Of a DNA stretch of 64,000 nt, positions 1 through 8,731 are shown piece after piece (the stretch's first letter is position 1; every line of letters begins with the position of its first letter). The notes under the pieces were generated by a model, which was not told the origin of the DNA, searched no databases, and saw only the letters and a program-made list of their open reading frames with translations. Made by a program: the position numbers and the translations under genes. The stretch comes from Pandoraea pnomenusa (GTDB lineage Bacteria; Pseudomonadota; Gammaproteobacteria; Burkholderiales; Burkholderiaceae). Location: positions 1,550,001-1,614,000 of the forward strand of contig NZ_CP009553.3 of assembly GCF_000767615.3 (NCBI RefSeq). Direction: 5' to 3'.

Positions 1-1
1 C

Positions 2-490
2 GCGCTGCTCGTCACGCTGTGCGTGGGCGTGTCGAACTTCATCTGGCTGCCGATCGGCGGCACGTTGTCCGATCGCATCGGGCGCCGTCCGGTGTTGCTG
101 CTCTTCGCCGGTCTCACGCTCGTGTCCGCATACCCCGTGCTGACGTTCCTCGTGCAGGCGCCGAGCTTCTCGCGCATGCTCGTCGCACTGCTGTGGCTGT
201 CGTTCCTGTATGGCATGTACAACGGCGCCATGATCCCGGCGCTGACCGAAGTGATGCCGCCGGAAGTCCGTGTGGCCGGCTTCTCGCTCGCTTACAGCCT
301 CGCCACGGCAATCTTCGGCGGCTTCACGCCGGCGCTCTCGACCTATCTGATTCACGCCACGGGCGACAAGGCGGCGCCCGGCTACTGGATGAGCTTCGCG
401 GCGCTGTGCGCGATCTGCGCAACGTTGATGCTCTATCGCCGCCGTGCGGGCGGCCAGGGCAGCACCCGCGCGGAACTTGCCGCCGGCTGA
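2..490 (+). CDS. MFS transporter, metabolite:H+ symporter (MHS) type, 3' part only
   Basis: The gene enters from the left edge and only about 162 C-terminal residues are visible. They contain the loop motif SDRIGRRP that follows an odd-numbered helix in MFS symporters, then hydrophobic segments typical of the last five helices. The sequence style ([20 protein letters not shown], later [21 protein letters not shown]) is that of the MHS subfamily, which includes citrate, dicarboxylate and proline/betaine proton symporters. The substrate cannot be decided from this part. It ends 123 nt before a periplasmic binding-protein gene on the same strand, so the two may be co-transcribed. Confidence 0.85.
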   Translation, partial: ALLVTLCVGVSNFIWLPIGGTLSDRIGRRPVLLLFAGLTLVSAYPVLTFLVQAPSFSRMLVALLWLSFLYGMYNGAMIPALTEVMPPEVRVAGFSLAYSLATAIFGGFTPALSTYLIHATGDKAAPGYWMSFAALCAICATLMLYRRRAGGQGSTRAELAAG

Positions 491-613
491 TGCCGCGCAC
501 CTCGCCCGCCGCCCGCGCTCCTTCGGCGGGGCGGCGCGCCCGAGGCAGATTTCCCTGTCCGACGCCGTCGCGCGTCCGTAATCCCCAAAAGCAAAATTCA
601 GAGAGACAACACC

Positions 614-1420
614 ATGAAAATCACTGCTGCCCAGGCTCGCATGCGTCGCCTGTTGACCGTCTTCGGCGCCGGCATTGCCGCGGCGACGCTGCTCGCCGCC
701 ACGCCCGCCGTCGCGGAAGAACTTCACGTGATGAACTCCGGCGGTTTCACCGCGGCGTACAAGGTGCTGCTGCCCCGGTTCGAGGCGTCGAGCGGCGACC
801 ACGTCGACACCGCGTGGGGCCCGTCGATGGGCAAGGCGCCCGAGGCTATCCCCAATCGTCTGGCGCGCGGTGAAACGGCCGACGCCGTGATCATGGTCGG
901 CTACGCGCTCGACGATCTCATCAAGGCCGGCAAAGTGCGGGCCGACTCCCGCGTCGACCTGGCGGACTCGCGCATCGGCGTGGTGGTCCGGGCAGGCGAG
1001 GCCGTGCCCGACGTGAGCACGCCCGACAAGCTCAAGGCGGCGTTGCTCGCGGCGAAGTCGGTCGCGTATTCCGATAGCGCCAGCGGCGTCTATATCGAGC
1101 GCGAGCTGTTCAAGAAGCTCGGCATTGCGGAGCAGATGCACGGCAAGGGCGTGATGGTGCAGAAGACGCCCGTGGCCGAAAAGGTCGCCGCCGGCGAGTA
1201 CGCGCTGGGGCTGCAACAGGTCAGCGAGCTGCTGCCGGTCAAGGGCGTGAGCTTCGCCGGCAAGATCCCCGAGTCGCTGCAATCGGTCACGCGCTTCGCG
1301 GGCGGCGTGCCGGTCAATGCGCCGCATCCGGAAGAGGCGAAGAAGCTCTTGATGTACATGGCCGCGCCGGACGTGGCGAAGGACGTCCGGTCCACCGGCC
1401 TCGACCCGCTCGTGCATTGA
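614..1420 (+). CDS. Periplasmic substrate-binding protein, ModA-like
   Basis: A 268-residue protein with a Sec signal peptide: a basic start with RMRR, a hydrophobic core to about residue 33, then an AxA site. The mature part has the type 2 periplasmic binding fold of the molybdate-binding (ModA-like) superfamily. Visible family features are the early ELHVMNSGGF strand, the GETADAVIM segment near residue 95 and the APHPEEAKKLLMYM segment near the C-terminus, which lines up with the region of ModA relatives that precedes the last helix. No ABC permease or ATPase gene is adjacent, so it is probably not a molybdate importer; related orphan proteins sit beside carboxylate or aromatic catabolic genes. 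The ligand is unknown. Upstream bases GAGAGA serve as a modest ribosome-binding site. Confidence 0.8.
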   Translation: MKITAAQARMRRLLTVFGAGIAAATLLAATPAVAEELHVMNSGGFTAAYKVLLPRFEASSGDHVDTAWGPSMGKAPEAIPNRLARGETADAVIMVGYALDDLIKAGKVRADSRVDLADSRIGVVVRAGEAVPDVSTPDKLKAALLAAKSVAYSDSASGVYIERELFKKLGIAEQMHGKGVMVQKTPVAEKVAAGEYALGLQQVSELLPVKGVSFAGKIPESLQSVTRFAGGVPVNAPHPEEAKKLLMYMAAPDVAKDVRSTGLDPLVH

Positions 1421-1569
1421 GCGTCGGCGTGCGTGCAAGTCTCCTGACCCGATGGGGTTGGACGACGAGACAGGCATAATTTTCGCTCGGCAACCTTGGC
1501 GGGTTTGGCACACAATGACGTGTCAAACCACGGCGTCGCCAACGACGACGCCACGCCAAGGAGAGAGAC

Positions 1570-3093
1570 ATGGCCATCGCGCCAGCCACACCGTCCCCGG
1601 CCGCTCGCGCCGGGCGCACCGGCCCTCACGACGTCCCCGCGCTGGATGACATCGTCGCGCTCGACGCGCTGGCGCTGTCCGACGCCATCCACAAGCGCCG
1701 CGTGTCATGCCGCGAAGTGATGCAGGCATACCTCGCGCACATCGCGCGGCACAACCCCGCGGTCAACGCGATCGTGTCGCTGCGAGACGCCGCTGCACTG
1801 CTTGCGGAAGCCGACGCACGCGATCGTCAATTGGCCAGCGGCGAGTCGCTTGGCTGGATGCATGGCATGCCGCACGCGGTCAAGGATCTGGCGTCGTGCG
1901 CCGGGTTGCCTACGCGCAAGGGCTCGCCGTTGACCTCCACGGCGCCCGACACGCAGGACAGCATCAGCGTGTCCCGCATTCGCGCCGCGGGCGCGATCTT
2001 CATCGGCAAGACGAACGTTTCCGAGTTCGGTCTGGGCTCGCACAGCTACAACCCGGTGTTCGGCGCCACGCGCAACGCCTACGACACCTCGCGCGTCGCG
2101 GGCGGCAGCAGCGGCGGGGCGGGCAGCGCGCTCGCCCTGCGCATGCTGCCGGTCGCCGACGGCAGCGACATGATGGGCTCGCTGCGTAACCCGGCCGCAT
2201 TCGGTAACGTGTACGGCTTCCGACCCTCGCAAGGGCGCGTGCCGTACGGTCCGGCGCCGGAAGTTTTCGTCCAGCAACTGAGCACCGAGGGACCGATGGG
2301 GCGCACGGTCGCCGACGTGGCGCAGCTGCTCGCCACGCAAGCGGGCTATGACGCTCGCAGCCCGCTCTCGATCGCTCGCGACGCCTCGCACTTCCCCGCG
2401 TCGCTGCAACGCGATGTCAAGGGACTCAAGCTCGGGTGGCTCGGCGACTACGGCGGCCACCTGCCCATGGAAGACGGCGTGATGACGCTATGCGAGGCGG
2501 CGCTGCATGACTTCGCCGCGATGGGATGCGAAGTCGAAGGCTGCACGCCGGACTTCGCACCGGACCGTCTCTGGCAGACGTGGCTGACGTTGCGTCACTG
2601 GCTCGTGAACGGTGCACTGGGTGAGATGTACGCCGATCCGGCGCGTCGCGACAAGCTCAAGCCCGAGGCGCAATGGGAAGTGGAGGGGGGCAATGCGCTG
2701 CGCGCGGCCGACGTCTTTCGGGCGTCGGTCGACCGCAGCGAATGGTATCGCTCGCTGGCGCGCCTGTTCGAACGTTACGACTTCCTGCTGATGCCATCCG
2801 CCCAGGTGTTCCCGTTCGATGTCGATACGCACTGGCCGACGGCCGTGGCCGGCAAGTCGATGGATACGTATCACCGCTGGATGGAAGTGGTCATCGGCCC
2901 CACGTTGGCGGGTTTGCCGGCGATCAGCGTGCCGGTCGGATTCGACGCCCGAGGCTTGCCGATGGGGCTGCAGATCATCGGCCCGGCGCAGGCCGATCTC
3001 GCCGTGTTGCAACTGGCCCATGCCCACGAGCGACAGACGCAGTGGGTGAGCCGTCGCCTGCCGCCGATGCTCGCGGGCGCCGCGCAACGCTGA
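1570..3093 (+). CDS. Amidase (amidase signature family)
   Basis: A 507-residue cytoplasmic hydrolase of the amidase signature family, which cleaves carboxamide bonds through a Ser-cisSer-Lys triad. All three residues are present: Lys105 in HAVKD, cis-Ser180 in GGSSGG and nucleophile Ser204 in the block MMGSLRNPA. The C-terminal domain has the usual PAISVPVGFD and GLPMGLQIIGP blocks. The length is normal. The start is supported by AAGGAGAGAGAC directly before ATG. It is 150 nt from the upstream binding protein on the same strand. Relatives range from indoleacetamide or glutamyl-tRNA amidotransferase A-like enzymes to aryl acylamidases, and the substrate cannot be read from sequence. The DMMGS in place of the more common DTGGS around the nucleophile is a small deviation. 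Confidence 0.92.
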   Translation: MAIAPATPSPAARAGRTGPHDVPALDDIVALDALALSDAIHKRRVSCREVMQAYLAHIARHNPAVNAIVSLRDAAALLAEADARDRQLASGESLGWMHGMPHAVKDLASCAGLPTRKGSPLTSTAPDTQDSISVSRIRAAGAIFIGKTNVSEFGLGSHSYNPVFGATRNAYDTSRVAGGSSGGAGSALALRMLPVADGSDMMGSLRNPAAFGNVYGFRPSQGRVPYGPAPEVFVQQLSTEGPMGRTVADVAQLLATQAGYDARSPLSIARDASHFPASLQRDVKGLKLGWLGDYGGHLPMEDGVMTLCEAALHDFAAMGCEVEGCTPDFAPDRLWQTWLTLRHWLVNGALGEMYADPARRDKLKPEAQWEVEGGNALRAADVFRASVDRSEWYRSLARLFERYDFLLMPSAQVFPFDVDTHWPTAVAGKSMDTYHRWMEVVIGPTLAGLPAISVPVGFDARGLPMGLQIIGPAQADLAVLQLAHAHERQTQWVSRRLPPMLAGAAQR

Positions 3094-3164
3094 ATCACGC
3101 TGAATCGCAGGGGCGCGTCGGACGGCACGGTCGATGCCGTGCGTGCCGGTCGCCGCCGCTCGGC

Positions 3165-3407
3165 TTACCGGCCGCGCGTCGCCCCGGCCTGCGCGCGCAG
3201 CGGGCGAAGCAGCTCGCCCAATGCGTTGTGGTCGATCTCGTGCATGAGCGCAAGCAGACGGCCGAGCTCGCCCGGGGGGAATCCTTCGCGGGCGAACCAG
3301 CTCAGATAGTTGCCCGGCAGGTCGGCGATGAGCGTGCCCTTGTGCTTGCCGTAGGGCATTGGCGTGGTCACGAGGCGCATGAGCGCGTCGGCGTCGAAAT
3401 CGGTCAT
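3165..3407 (-). CDS. DUF3820 family small protein
   Basis: An 80-residue protein with the DUF3820 core: MPYGKHKGTLIADLP, then YLSWFAREGFPPGELGRLLALMHEI. The family (also called QSregVF, after a quorum-regulated virulence factor of Pseudomonas) is small, cytoplasmic and of unclear biochemical function, and is sometimes fused to exonuclease domains. The length matches stand-alone members. It is followed at a distance by the convergent amidase gene and preceded by an oppositely spaced LysE-type gene on the same strand. Confidence 0.85.
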   Translation of the reverse strand: MTDFDADALMRLVTTPMPYGKHKGTLIADLPGNYLSWFAREGFPPGELGRLLALMHEIDHNALGELLRPLRAQAGATRGR

Positions 3408-3551
3408 GAAATGCGAGCGGGGCGGACGAAAGCCGACACGCTACCACATGCAGCGTCCGGGCATGGACGCGGGACATGCCCGAAGTCCCTGGCCCGCCCG
3501 CATGCGCCACATCACCCCCAAGCGTCGGACGCGCGGCATCCGTCCGGCGTG

Positions 3552-4199
3552 TCAGACGCGCGACATCAGCAGTTGCCAGCCCGCCGTGCCGAATACCACC
3601 GCGAGGCAGCCGTCGAGCCAGCGGCGAATGCGCAGGTAGAGGCGGCGTGCCGCGTGCGTCGAGAAGAGAACGGCATAGCCGCAGAACACCGTCATCCCGA
3701 TGGCGGCGCAGCCGGGTACTACCGCCAGCGGCATGCCGCCGTTTGGCGGGGAGGACAGTGCGGCGACGGAAACCCACCCCAGCACCGCTTTCGGATTGGT
3801 CAGGTGAAACAGTGTGCCGCGCACGTACAGGCGTTGGAGCGACAGCCTGCCGTCGTCGTCGATCGGCACGAAATTCGACGCCTGGGCACCGCGCAGTGCC
3901 GCGCGTCCCGACTTGAAGGCCAGCCACAGCAGATAGGCGCCGCCGAAGAGCTTGATGGCGATCAGGAATTGGGAATAGGCGAGCAGCGTGGCCGAAATGC
4001 CCAGCATGGCGACCATCGCCCAGAAGAGCGATCCCGACATGACCCCCAGCGCGAACGTCAGTGCCGGCCTGCGCCCGTGGCTTGCGGCGATGGACAGGAT
4101 CGCAAGATTGCTCGGCCCCGGGCTGGCCGCGTTGACGAAGTACGCCGTGAAGGCGATCAGCAGGTGAGCGGAAGCGGAAGCGGAAGTGGTGGCGGTCAT
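3552..4199 (-). CDS. LysE/RhtB family amino-acid exporter
   Basis: A 215-residue inner-membrane protein with about six hydrophobic segments and the N-terminal LysE/RhtB hallmark SPGPSNLAILSIAASHGRRPAL (split here: SPGPSNLAI, then GRRPAL). The FHLTNPKAVLGW segment matches the conserved NPK motif of the family. It exports amino acids or derivatives by proton exchange. The start is set at the ATG at 4199, just before the hydrophobic N-terminus; an in-frame ATG at 4310 would add a basic, non-membrane tail that is unlike the family. It is divergent from the cysteine dioxygenase operon, which may hint at cysteine or other amino-acid export, but that is a guess. Confidence 0.88.
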   Translation of the reverse strand: MTATTSASASAHLLIAFTAYFVNAASPGPSNLAILSIAASHGRRPALTFALGVMSGSLFWAMVAMLGISATLLAYSQFLIAIKLFGGAYLLWLAFKSGRAALRGAQASNFVPIDDDGRLSLQRLYVRGTLFHLTNPKAVLGWVSVAALSSPPNGGMPLAVVPGCAAIGMTVFCGYAVLFSTHAARRLYLRIRRWLDGCLAVVFGTAGWQLLMSRV

Positions 4200-4565
4200 G
4201 GCGGAACGCAGGCGGGCGTGGGATTTGCGCAGTGTCGCGGTGCCCACGTCGTCGCGCCATGGACAGTTCGTCGATTGGCGGCCGGGCCAGTTGCTTCGGA
4301 GCGAGGCCATGGGCGTCGATGGATCGGCGAAGTCGGAGAACCCGATGACGAGAATGCCAGCGGTGCGCTACAGTTCACGGTGACGGGAACTGCAATCCGG
4401 GCGCCGAACTCGCGTTGCAGGTCCCGGGCAATCACGGGCGCTCGCGGCACAATCCGCTGGAGCGTCATGACCGCGACGCGCCGTGCCGCTGCATCGCACG
4501 TCGCGGAACCGCACCATCCTGGGCGCCGCCGGCCGGCAGGCGCTCGCTGCTTTCCGGGACTCCGC
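4200..4565. other. Intergenic region between lysE-type gene and cysteine dioxygenase
   Basis: About 366 bases separate two divergently transcribed genes. Several frames stay open because of the high G+C, but none has a family resemblance or a good ribosome-binding site. It must hold both promoters; I cannot point to convincing -10/-35 pairs. Confidence 0.4.
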
Positions 4566-5204
4566 ATGACAGAAGCGTTGACCGGCAGCGTCCTCGACGA
4601 CGACTTGCCGCAGCATCACCACGAGGCGCTGGCGCCGTTGCGCACCTTCGTGACCGAGTTTTCGCACCTGCTCGCGCGCCGTCCGCACGAGGCGACGCTG
4701 CTCGAAGCGGGGGCCGGTCTGCTGGCCCGCCTGGTCGAGCGCGACGATTGGTTGCCCGATGCGTTTGCAACGCCGCATCCCGAGCACTATCAGCAATTCC
4801 TGCTGCATTGCGACGCCGCGCAACGCTTTTCGATCGTGAGTTTCGTCTGGGGGCCGGGGCAGCGCACGCCGATCCACGACCATACCGTCTGGGGGCTTAT
4901 CGGCATGTTGCGCGGCGCGGAGGACTCGCAACCCTTCGTGCTCGACGCGCAGGGCGTGCCGGTCGCGGCCGGGGCTCCGGTCCGTCTGGCGCCCGGCGAC
5001 GTGGAGACGCTGTCGCCTCGACTCGGCGACATCCACCGCGTGAGCAACGCGTATGACGATCGCGTCTCGGTGAGCATTCATGTGTATGGCGCCAACATCG
5101 GCGCCGTGCATCGCAGCGTGTTCACGGCGTCGGGCGAGCGCAAGGGGTTCGTCTCCGGCTACGCCAACGCCCGGCTGCCGGCGCCGTGGGGCATGCCGCA
5201 GTAG
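4566..5204 (+). CDS. Cysteine dioxygenase type I
   Basis: A 212-residue cupin enzyme that oxidises cysteine to cysteine sulfinate with O2 and mononuclear iron. The iron ligands are visible as His104 and His106 in TPIHDHTVWG and His157 in GDIHRVSNA. The neighbouring region FVWGPGQRTPIHDH is the normal cupin motif 1. The frame is open a long way upstream, but the family length and the start of recognisable sequence place the start at ATG 4566. The next gene, a multidomain rhodanese, follows after 59 nt and the pair recurs in other betaproteobacteria as a cysteine sulfur module: dioxygenation, then handling of the released sulfite or sulfane sulfur. Confidence 0.93.
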   Translation: MTEALTGSVLDDDLPQHHHEALAPLRTFVTEFSHLLARRPHEATLLEAGAGLLARLVERDDWLPDAFATPHPEHYQQFLLHCDAAQRFSIVSFVWGPGQRTPIHDHTVWGLIGMLRGAEDSQPFVLDAQGVPVAAGAPVRLAPGDVETLSPRLGDIHRVSNAYDDRVSVSIHVYGANIGAVHRSVFTASGERKGFVSGYANARLPAPWGMPQ

Positions 5205-5263
5205 TGTCTGGCAAGCGTTCGCCGTCAGATCCCGTTCAATACCGACACCTTCGGGGAATTGCC

Positions 5264-6877
5264 GTGTCCGTTCAATCCGATGTCCCTTTTCCTGTCCTGA
5301 GTTTCGCCGACGTGCGCGCCGCATTGCTGGCCCGCGAGGAGATCGCGCTGCTCGATGTGCGCGAGGAAGATCCGTTTGCGCAGTCTCACCCGCTCTGGGC
5401 GGCCAACATGCCGCTCTCGCGCGTCGAAATCGAGGCATGGGCGCGCATTCCGCGTCGCGACACGCGCATCGTTCTCTACGGAGCGCATGACGGCGAGGAT
5501 CTCGCGCCGCGCGCGGCCGACGTGCTGCGCAAACTGGGCTACACCGACGTCAACTTGCTCGAGGGCGGGCTCGACGGCTGGGTCGCCGCGGGCGGCGAGG
5601 TGTTTCGCGACGTGAACGTGCCGAGCAAGGCCTTCGGCGAGTGGGTGGAGAGCGTGCGACACACGCCGTCGCTCCCGGCGCAGGAAGTGCAGGCGTTGCT
5701 CGACGCCGACGCCGACATGGTGATTGTCGACGCGCGGCGTTTCGACGAATACCAGACGATGAACATTCCCGGCTCGACCAGCGTGCCCGGTGCCGAGCTG
5801 GTGCTGCGCGTGCGCGAGCTCGCCCCGGACCCGGCCACGCGCGTGATCGTGAACTGTGCCGGGCGCACGCGCAGCATCATCGGTACGCAGTCGCTCCTGA
5901 ACGCCGGGCTGCCGAACCCGGTCGCGGCACTGCGCAACGGCACCATCGGCTGGACGCTGGCCGGCCAGACGCTCGAGCACGGGGCGGATCGCCGCCACCC
6001 GGCGACCGTGCGCGAGGCAACGTTGGCCGTCGCGCGCGAAGGTGCGCGGGCGGTCGCGGATCGTGCCGGCGTGCGACGTATCGCGTTGCAGGACGTGCCT
6101 TCGCTGGGCGCACCGGGCCGGACGATTTATCGCTTCGACGTGCGCACGCCCGAGGAATACGCGGCGGGCCATCTGCCGGACTTCGCCAGCGCGCCGGGCG
6201 GACAACTCGTGCAGGAGACGGACCATTGCGCGCCGGTACGCGGCGCGTGGATCGTGCTTGCGGACGACGACGGGGTGCGCGCCGACATGACCGGCTCGTG
6301 GCTCGCGCAGATGGGATGGACCGTGTACGTCGTGGAACCGCACGGCGCCCACGAACGAGACGCCCGGGGCGGTTGGCCGCTGCACACACCGAGCGCCCCC
6401 GACGTCGCCACCGTCACGCCGGCGCTGCTTGCGCGCTGGCTCGACGAGGCCGAACCGGGACAGCTCGAGGTGCTCGACTTCACGTCGGGCGCGAACTACG
6501 TCAAGCGCCATATTCCGGGTGCCTGGTTCGTCATTCGCGCGCGTCTGGCCGATGCCCTGCGCAAGGTCGGCCCGGCGCAACGCTACGTACTCACCTGCGG
6601 CTCCAGCCTGCTGGCGCGTTTCGCGGCCGACGACCTGCGGCGTCTGACCGATGCCGAGATCGTGGTGCTCGACGGCGGCACGCAGGCGTGGATCCAGGCC
6701 GGATTACCGCTGGAATCGGGTCAGACGCGTCTGGCCAGTCCGCGCGACGATCGGTATCGCCGTCCGTACGAGGGCACCGACAACGCCGCGGCAGCCATGC
6801 AGGCCTATCTCGACTGGGAGTTCGGCCTGGTCGAGCAATTGCGCCGCGATGGGACACATCACTTTCAGGTCGTGTAG
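5264..6877 (+). CDS. Rhodanese-related sulfurtransferase with four rhodanese domains
   Basis: A roughly 537-residue soluble protein built from four consecutive rhodanese-like domains. Domains 2 and 4 keep the catalytic cysteine (NCAGRTRS and TCGSSLLA), whereas the corresponding loops of domains 1 and 3 lack it (YGAHDGEDLA and ADDDGVRADM). This matches the family pattern in which degenerate domains alternate with active ones. It transfers sulfane sulfur to a thiophilic acceptor. The start is chosen at GTG 5264, preceded by GGGGAA, because the upstream in-frame GTG at 5186 lies inside the cysteine dioxygenase gene. It is in an operon with cysteine dioxygenase, consistent with cysteine sulfur catabolism. 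Confidence 0.88.
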   Translation: MSVQSDVPFPVLSFADVRAALLAREEIALLDVREEDPFAQSHPLWAANMPLSRVEIEAWARIPRRDTRIVLYGAHDGEDLAPRAADVLRKLGYTDVNLLEGGLDGWVAAGGEVFRDVNVPSKAFGEWVESVRHTPSLPAQEVQALLDADADMVIVDARRFDEYQTMNIPGSTSVPGAELVLRVRELAPDPATRVIVNCAGRTRSIIGTQSLLNAGLPNPVAALRNGTIGWTLAGQTLEHGADRRHPATVREATLAVAREGARAVADRAGVRRIALQDVPSLGAPGRTIYRFDVRTPEEYAAGHLPDFASAPGGQLVQETDHCAPVRGAWIVLADDDGVRADMTGSWLAQMGWTVYVVEPHGAHERDARGGWPLHTPSAPDVATVTPALLARWLDEAEPGQLEVLDFTSGANYVKRHIPGAWFVIRARLADALRKVGPAQRYVLTCGSSLLARFAADDLRRLTDAEIVVLDGGTQAWIQAGLPLESGQTRLASPRDDRYRRPYEGTDNAAAAMQAYLDWEFGLVEQLRRDGTHHFQVV

Positions 6878-7053
6878 ACAGCGCCGCGCGGCGCCGTGTG
6901 CATGCGCCCGGCGCCGCGCGCCCTGCCTGATGTCGGGGCGGACGTGGCATACTCCCGATCTTCCGACGCCGCCGCCTGATGCGTCTGCCGGCATCGCACC
7001 TCCCATCCGGGGGGCCGTGCCGGCATCGCGGCCGACCCGTTTCCGATTCGACC

Positions 7054-8184
7054 ATGCCATTGCAGCGCTTCATCGCCCGCCGACTGGGCGCCCTTACCGA
7101 GCCGAGCACCCGCATTCCCTATGCGTGGGTGTATCACGAGCCCGACGTCTTCATGCAGCGGACGTCGTCGCTTACCGTGGCCAAGAAATACCTTCACCGC
7201 CGTCTGCGGCTCGCGTTGAGCGGACAGGCCAATCGCGAGGTGCGCCATGTCGCGCCAAACGCACGGGTATTGTGGATCTACGGCGGCAAGGCCTCGGTTG
7301 GCGATGCGGTCATGGACCTCTCCGGGCGCGCACTCCTGCGTGAGCGCGAAGGCCCGATCGACCTGCTCATCACGCCGGGCCTGAAGGCCGTCTTCGAAGG
7401 CGACGACATTTTCCGTCAGGTCTTCGACGATCCTGCGCGACTGAATCCGGCCGACTACGATGTCGTCGTGCTGCAGGAATTCAACTACCCGACGCTGCGT
7501 CTGAAGCGCAAACACTTTCCGTCGCTGCCATTCGCCTGCCTGTTCCGCTTCTTTCACGGTCCGGACCGCAACCAGACGCAGTTCAGTCTCGCGGCCGTCA
7601 ACGACGTCTTTTCGCTCGGGTTCGGTCCGGATGCCTTGCTGGCGCGCGCCAAGCCATACCTGCGTCAGGAGTCCGACCTGCCGGAAAGCGTGGTGCGGCA
7701 ACTTCCGGCACGCCCGTTCATCGTGCTCGCCATGGGCGGTGTCGAGCCGCGTCGCACTTACGCCCATTGGCGGGAATTCCTGCAGGCCTACGACATTGCC
7801 TATCAACCGGGCCTGCCGACGGGGGTCGTGCTGCTGGGTTCCGGCAATGGTGTCGACGCCGCCCGGGCGCTCATGGAAGCGAAATTCGTCCACCTGCGGA
7901 TGGCGTCTTTCGTCGGACAGCTGACGCTTCGCGACGCGAAACGCCTGATCGCCAATGCGGCACTGTTCGTAGGCGCGGACGGCGGGCTGATGCACGTCGC
8001 GCATACCACGCCGACACCCAGCGTCACGCTCTTCGCAAAGGCCGAGCCACCGTATCTGCGCCTGACGCCGCAGTGCCGGTCCACGCCGCTGCAAACGGAA
8101 TCGGACGTGAGCGCCGTCGATCCCGACGAACTCGCGAACACCGTCATCGATACGTTGCGCGCGGCGCCCGCCAGACTGCGCTGA
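7054..8184 (+). CDS. Glycosyltransferase family 9 (heptosyltransferase-like)
   Basis: A 376-residue cytoplasmic GT-B glycosyltransferase related to ADP-heptose:LPS heptosyltransferases. The C-terminal nucleotide-sugar half shows LLGSGNG, then FVGQLTLRDAKRLIANAALFVG followed by ADGGLMHVAHTT, the typical family 9 donor-site block. The start is set at ATG 7054; the open frame reaches upstream to 6979 but that part is basic and unlike the family. The gene stands alone on its strand, so it is not inside an LPS operon, and its acceptor is unknown. Confidence 0.85.
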   Translation: MPLQRFIARRLGALTEPSTRIPYAWVYHEPDVFMQRTSSLTVAKKYLHRRLRLALSGQANREVRHVAPNARVLWIYGGKASVGDAVMDLSGRALLREREGPIDLLITPGLKAVFEGDDIFRQVFDDPARLNPADYDVVVLQEFNYPTLRLKRKHFPSLPFACLFRFFHGPDRNQTQFSLAAVNDVFSLGFGPDALLARAKPYLRQESDLPESVVRQLPARPFIVLAMGGVEPRRTYAHWREFLQAYDIAYQPGLPTGVVLLGSGNGVDAARALMEAKFVHLRMASFVGQLTLRDAKRLIANAALFVGADGGLMHVAHTTPTPSVTLFAKAEPPYLRLTPQCRSTPLQTESDVSAVDPDELANTVIDTLRAAPARLR

Positions 8185-8188
8185 GTCG

Positions 8189-8731
8189 CTAGCGAGCGCG
8201 CCCGGCGTTGGGCGCCGGCGCACAATACACGCGCGGCTGATCGTTGTAGCCGACGCTCGCGCCGTCTCCCACGCGCATTGCCTGAAAATAATCGGTGTGG
8301 CCCGGCTGAAAACCGCGATACACGAATCGATAGGCGACATCGTCCGGGGTGTCGTCGTTCGGCAACCGGCTTGCACGAAGCGTTTTCACGCGCAACCAAT
8401 TCCTGAGCGCGAAGTATTCGAACTCGCTCGCCCGGTGCACCACGCTCAACGCGTCGCCCTGTCGCACCCGCCCGGTAAAGCGTGCCGTGCCTTTCCCGTC
8501 GCGATGATAATTCGACTCCATCGTGCCGAAGACCTGTACTCGCGTGCCGTCGGAAGTCCGCGTGTCGAATTCGATGGTGGACAGACACTGCCATTCGACA
8601 CGGTCGTTCGGAATCAGCCACCACGCGGCAAACCACGGCAAGGCGGCCGCGGCCGCGATGCCCAGCCACAGAGTGCGCCTGGACAGGCGACGACGTGCAG
8701 ATCGCGGTGGAGCGGGTTCAATACGGGTCAT
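8189..8731 (-). CDS. Small membrane-anchored periplasmic partner of ToxR-like regulator (FidL/ToxS-like)
   Basis: A 180-residue protein with a basic N-terminus rich in Arg, one transmembrane helix at about residues 21-40 (LWLGIAAAAALPWFAAWWLI) and a periplasmic domain. The domain begins near VEWQCLSTIEF and has a second cysteine near the end (VYCAP), so a disulfide is likely. Its start codon overlaps the stop of the upstream regulator gene (ATGA at 8731-8728), which implies translational coupling. Size, topology and position match the FidL-like and PsaF/ToxS-type accessory proteins that stabilise ToxR-family regulators. Sequence similarity to these is weak by eye, so the family name is an inference from architecture. 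Confidence 0.7.
   Translation of the reverse strand: MTRIEPAPPRSARRRLSRRTLWLGIAAAAALPWFAAWWLIPNDRVEWQCLSTIEFDTRTSDGTRVQVFGTMESNYHRDGKGTARFTGRVRQGDALSVVHRASEFEYFALRNWLRVKTLRASRLPNDDTPDDVAYRFVYRGFQPGHTDYFQAMRVGDGASVGYNDQPRVYCAPAPNAGRAR

Noticed and set aside
2673-4565. Long upstream in-frame extension of cysteine dioxygenase
   Set aside because: The extension is Arg/Gly-rich, runs antisense to DUF3820 and LysE genes and has no family similarity. The family starts at 4566.
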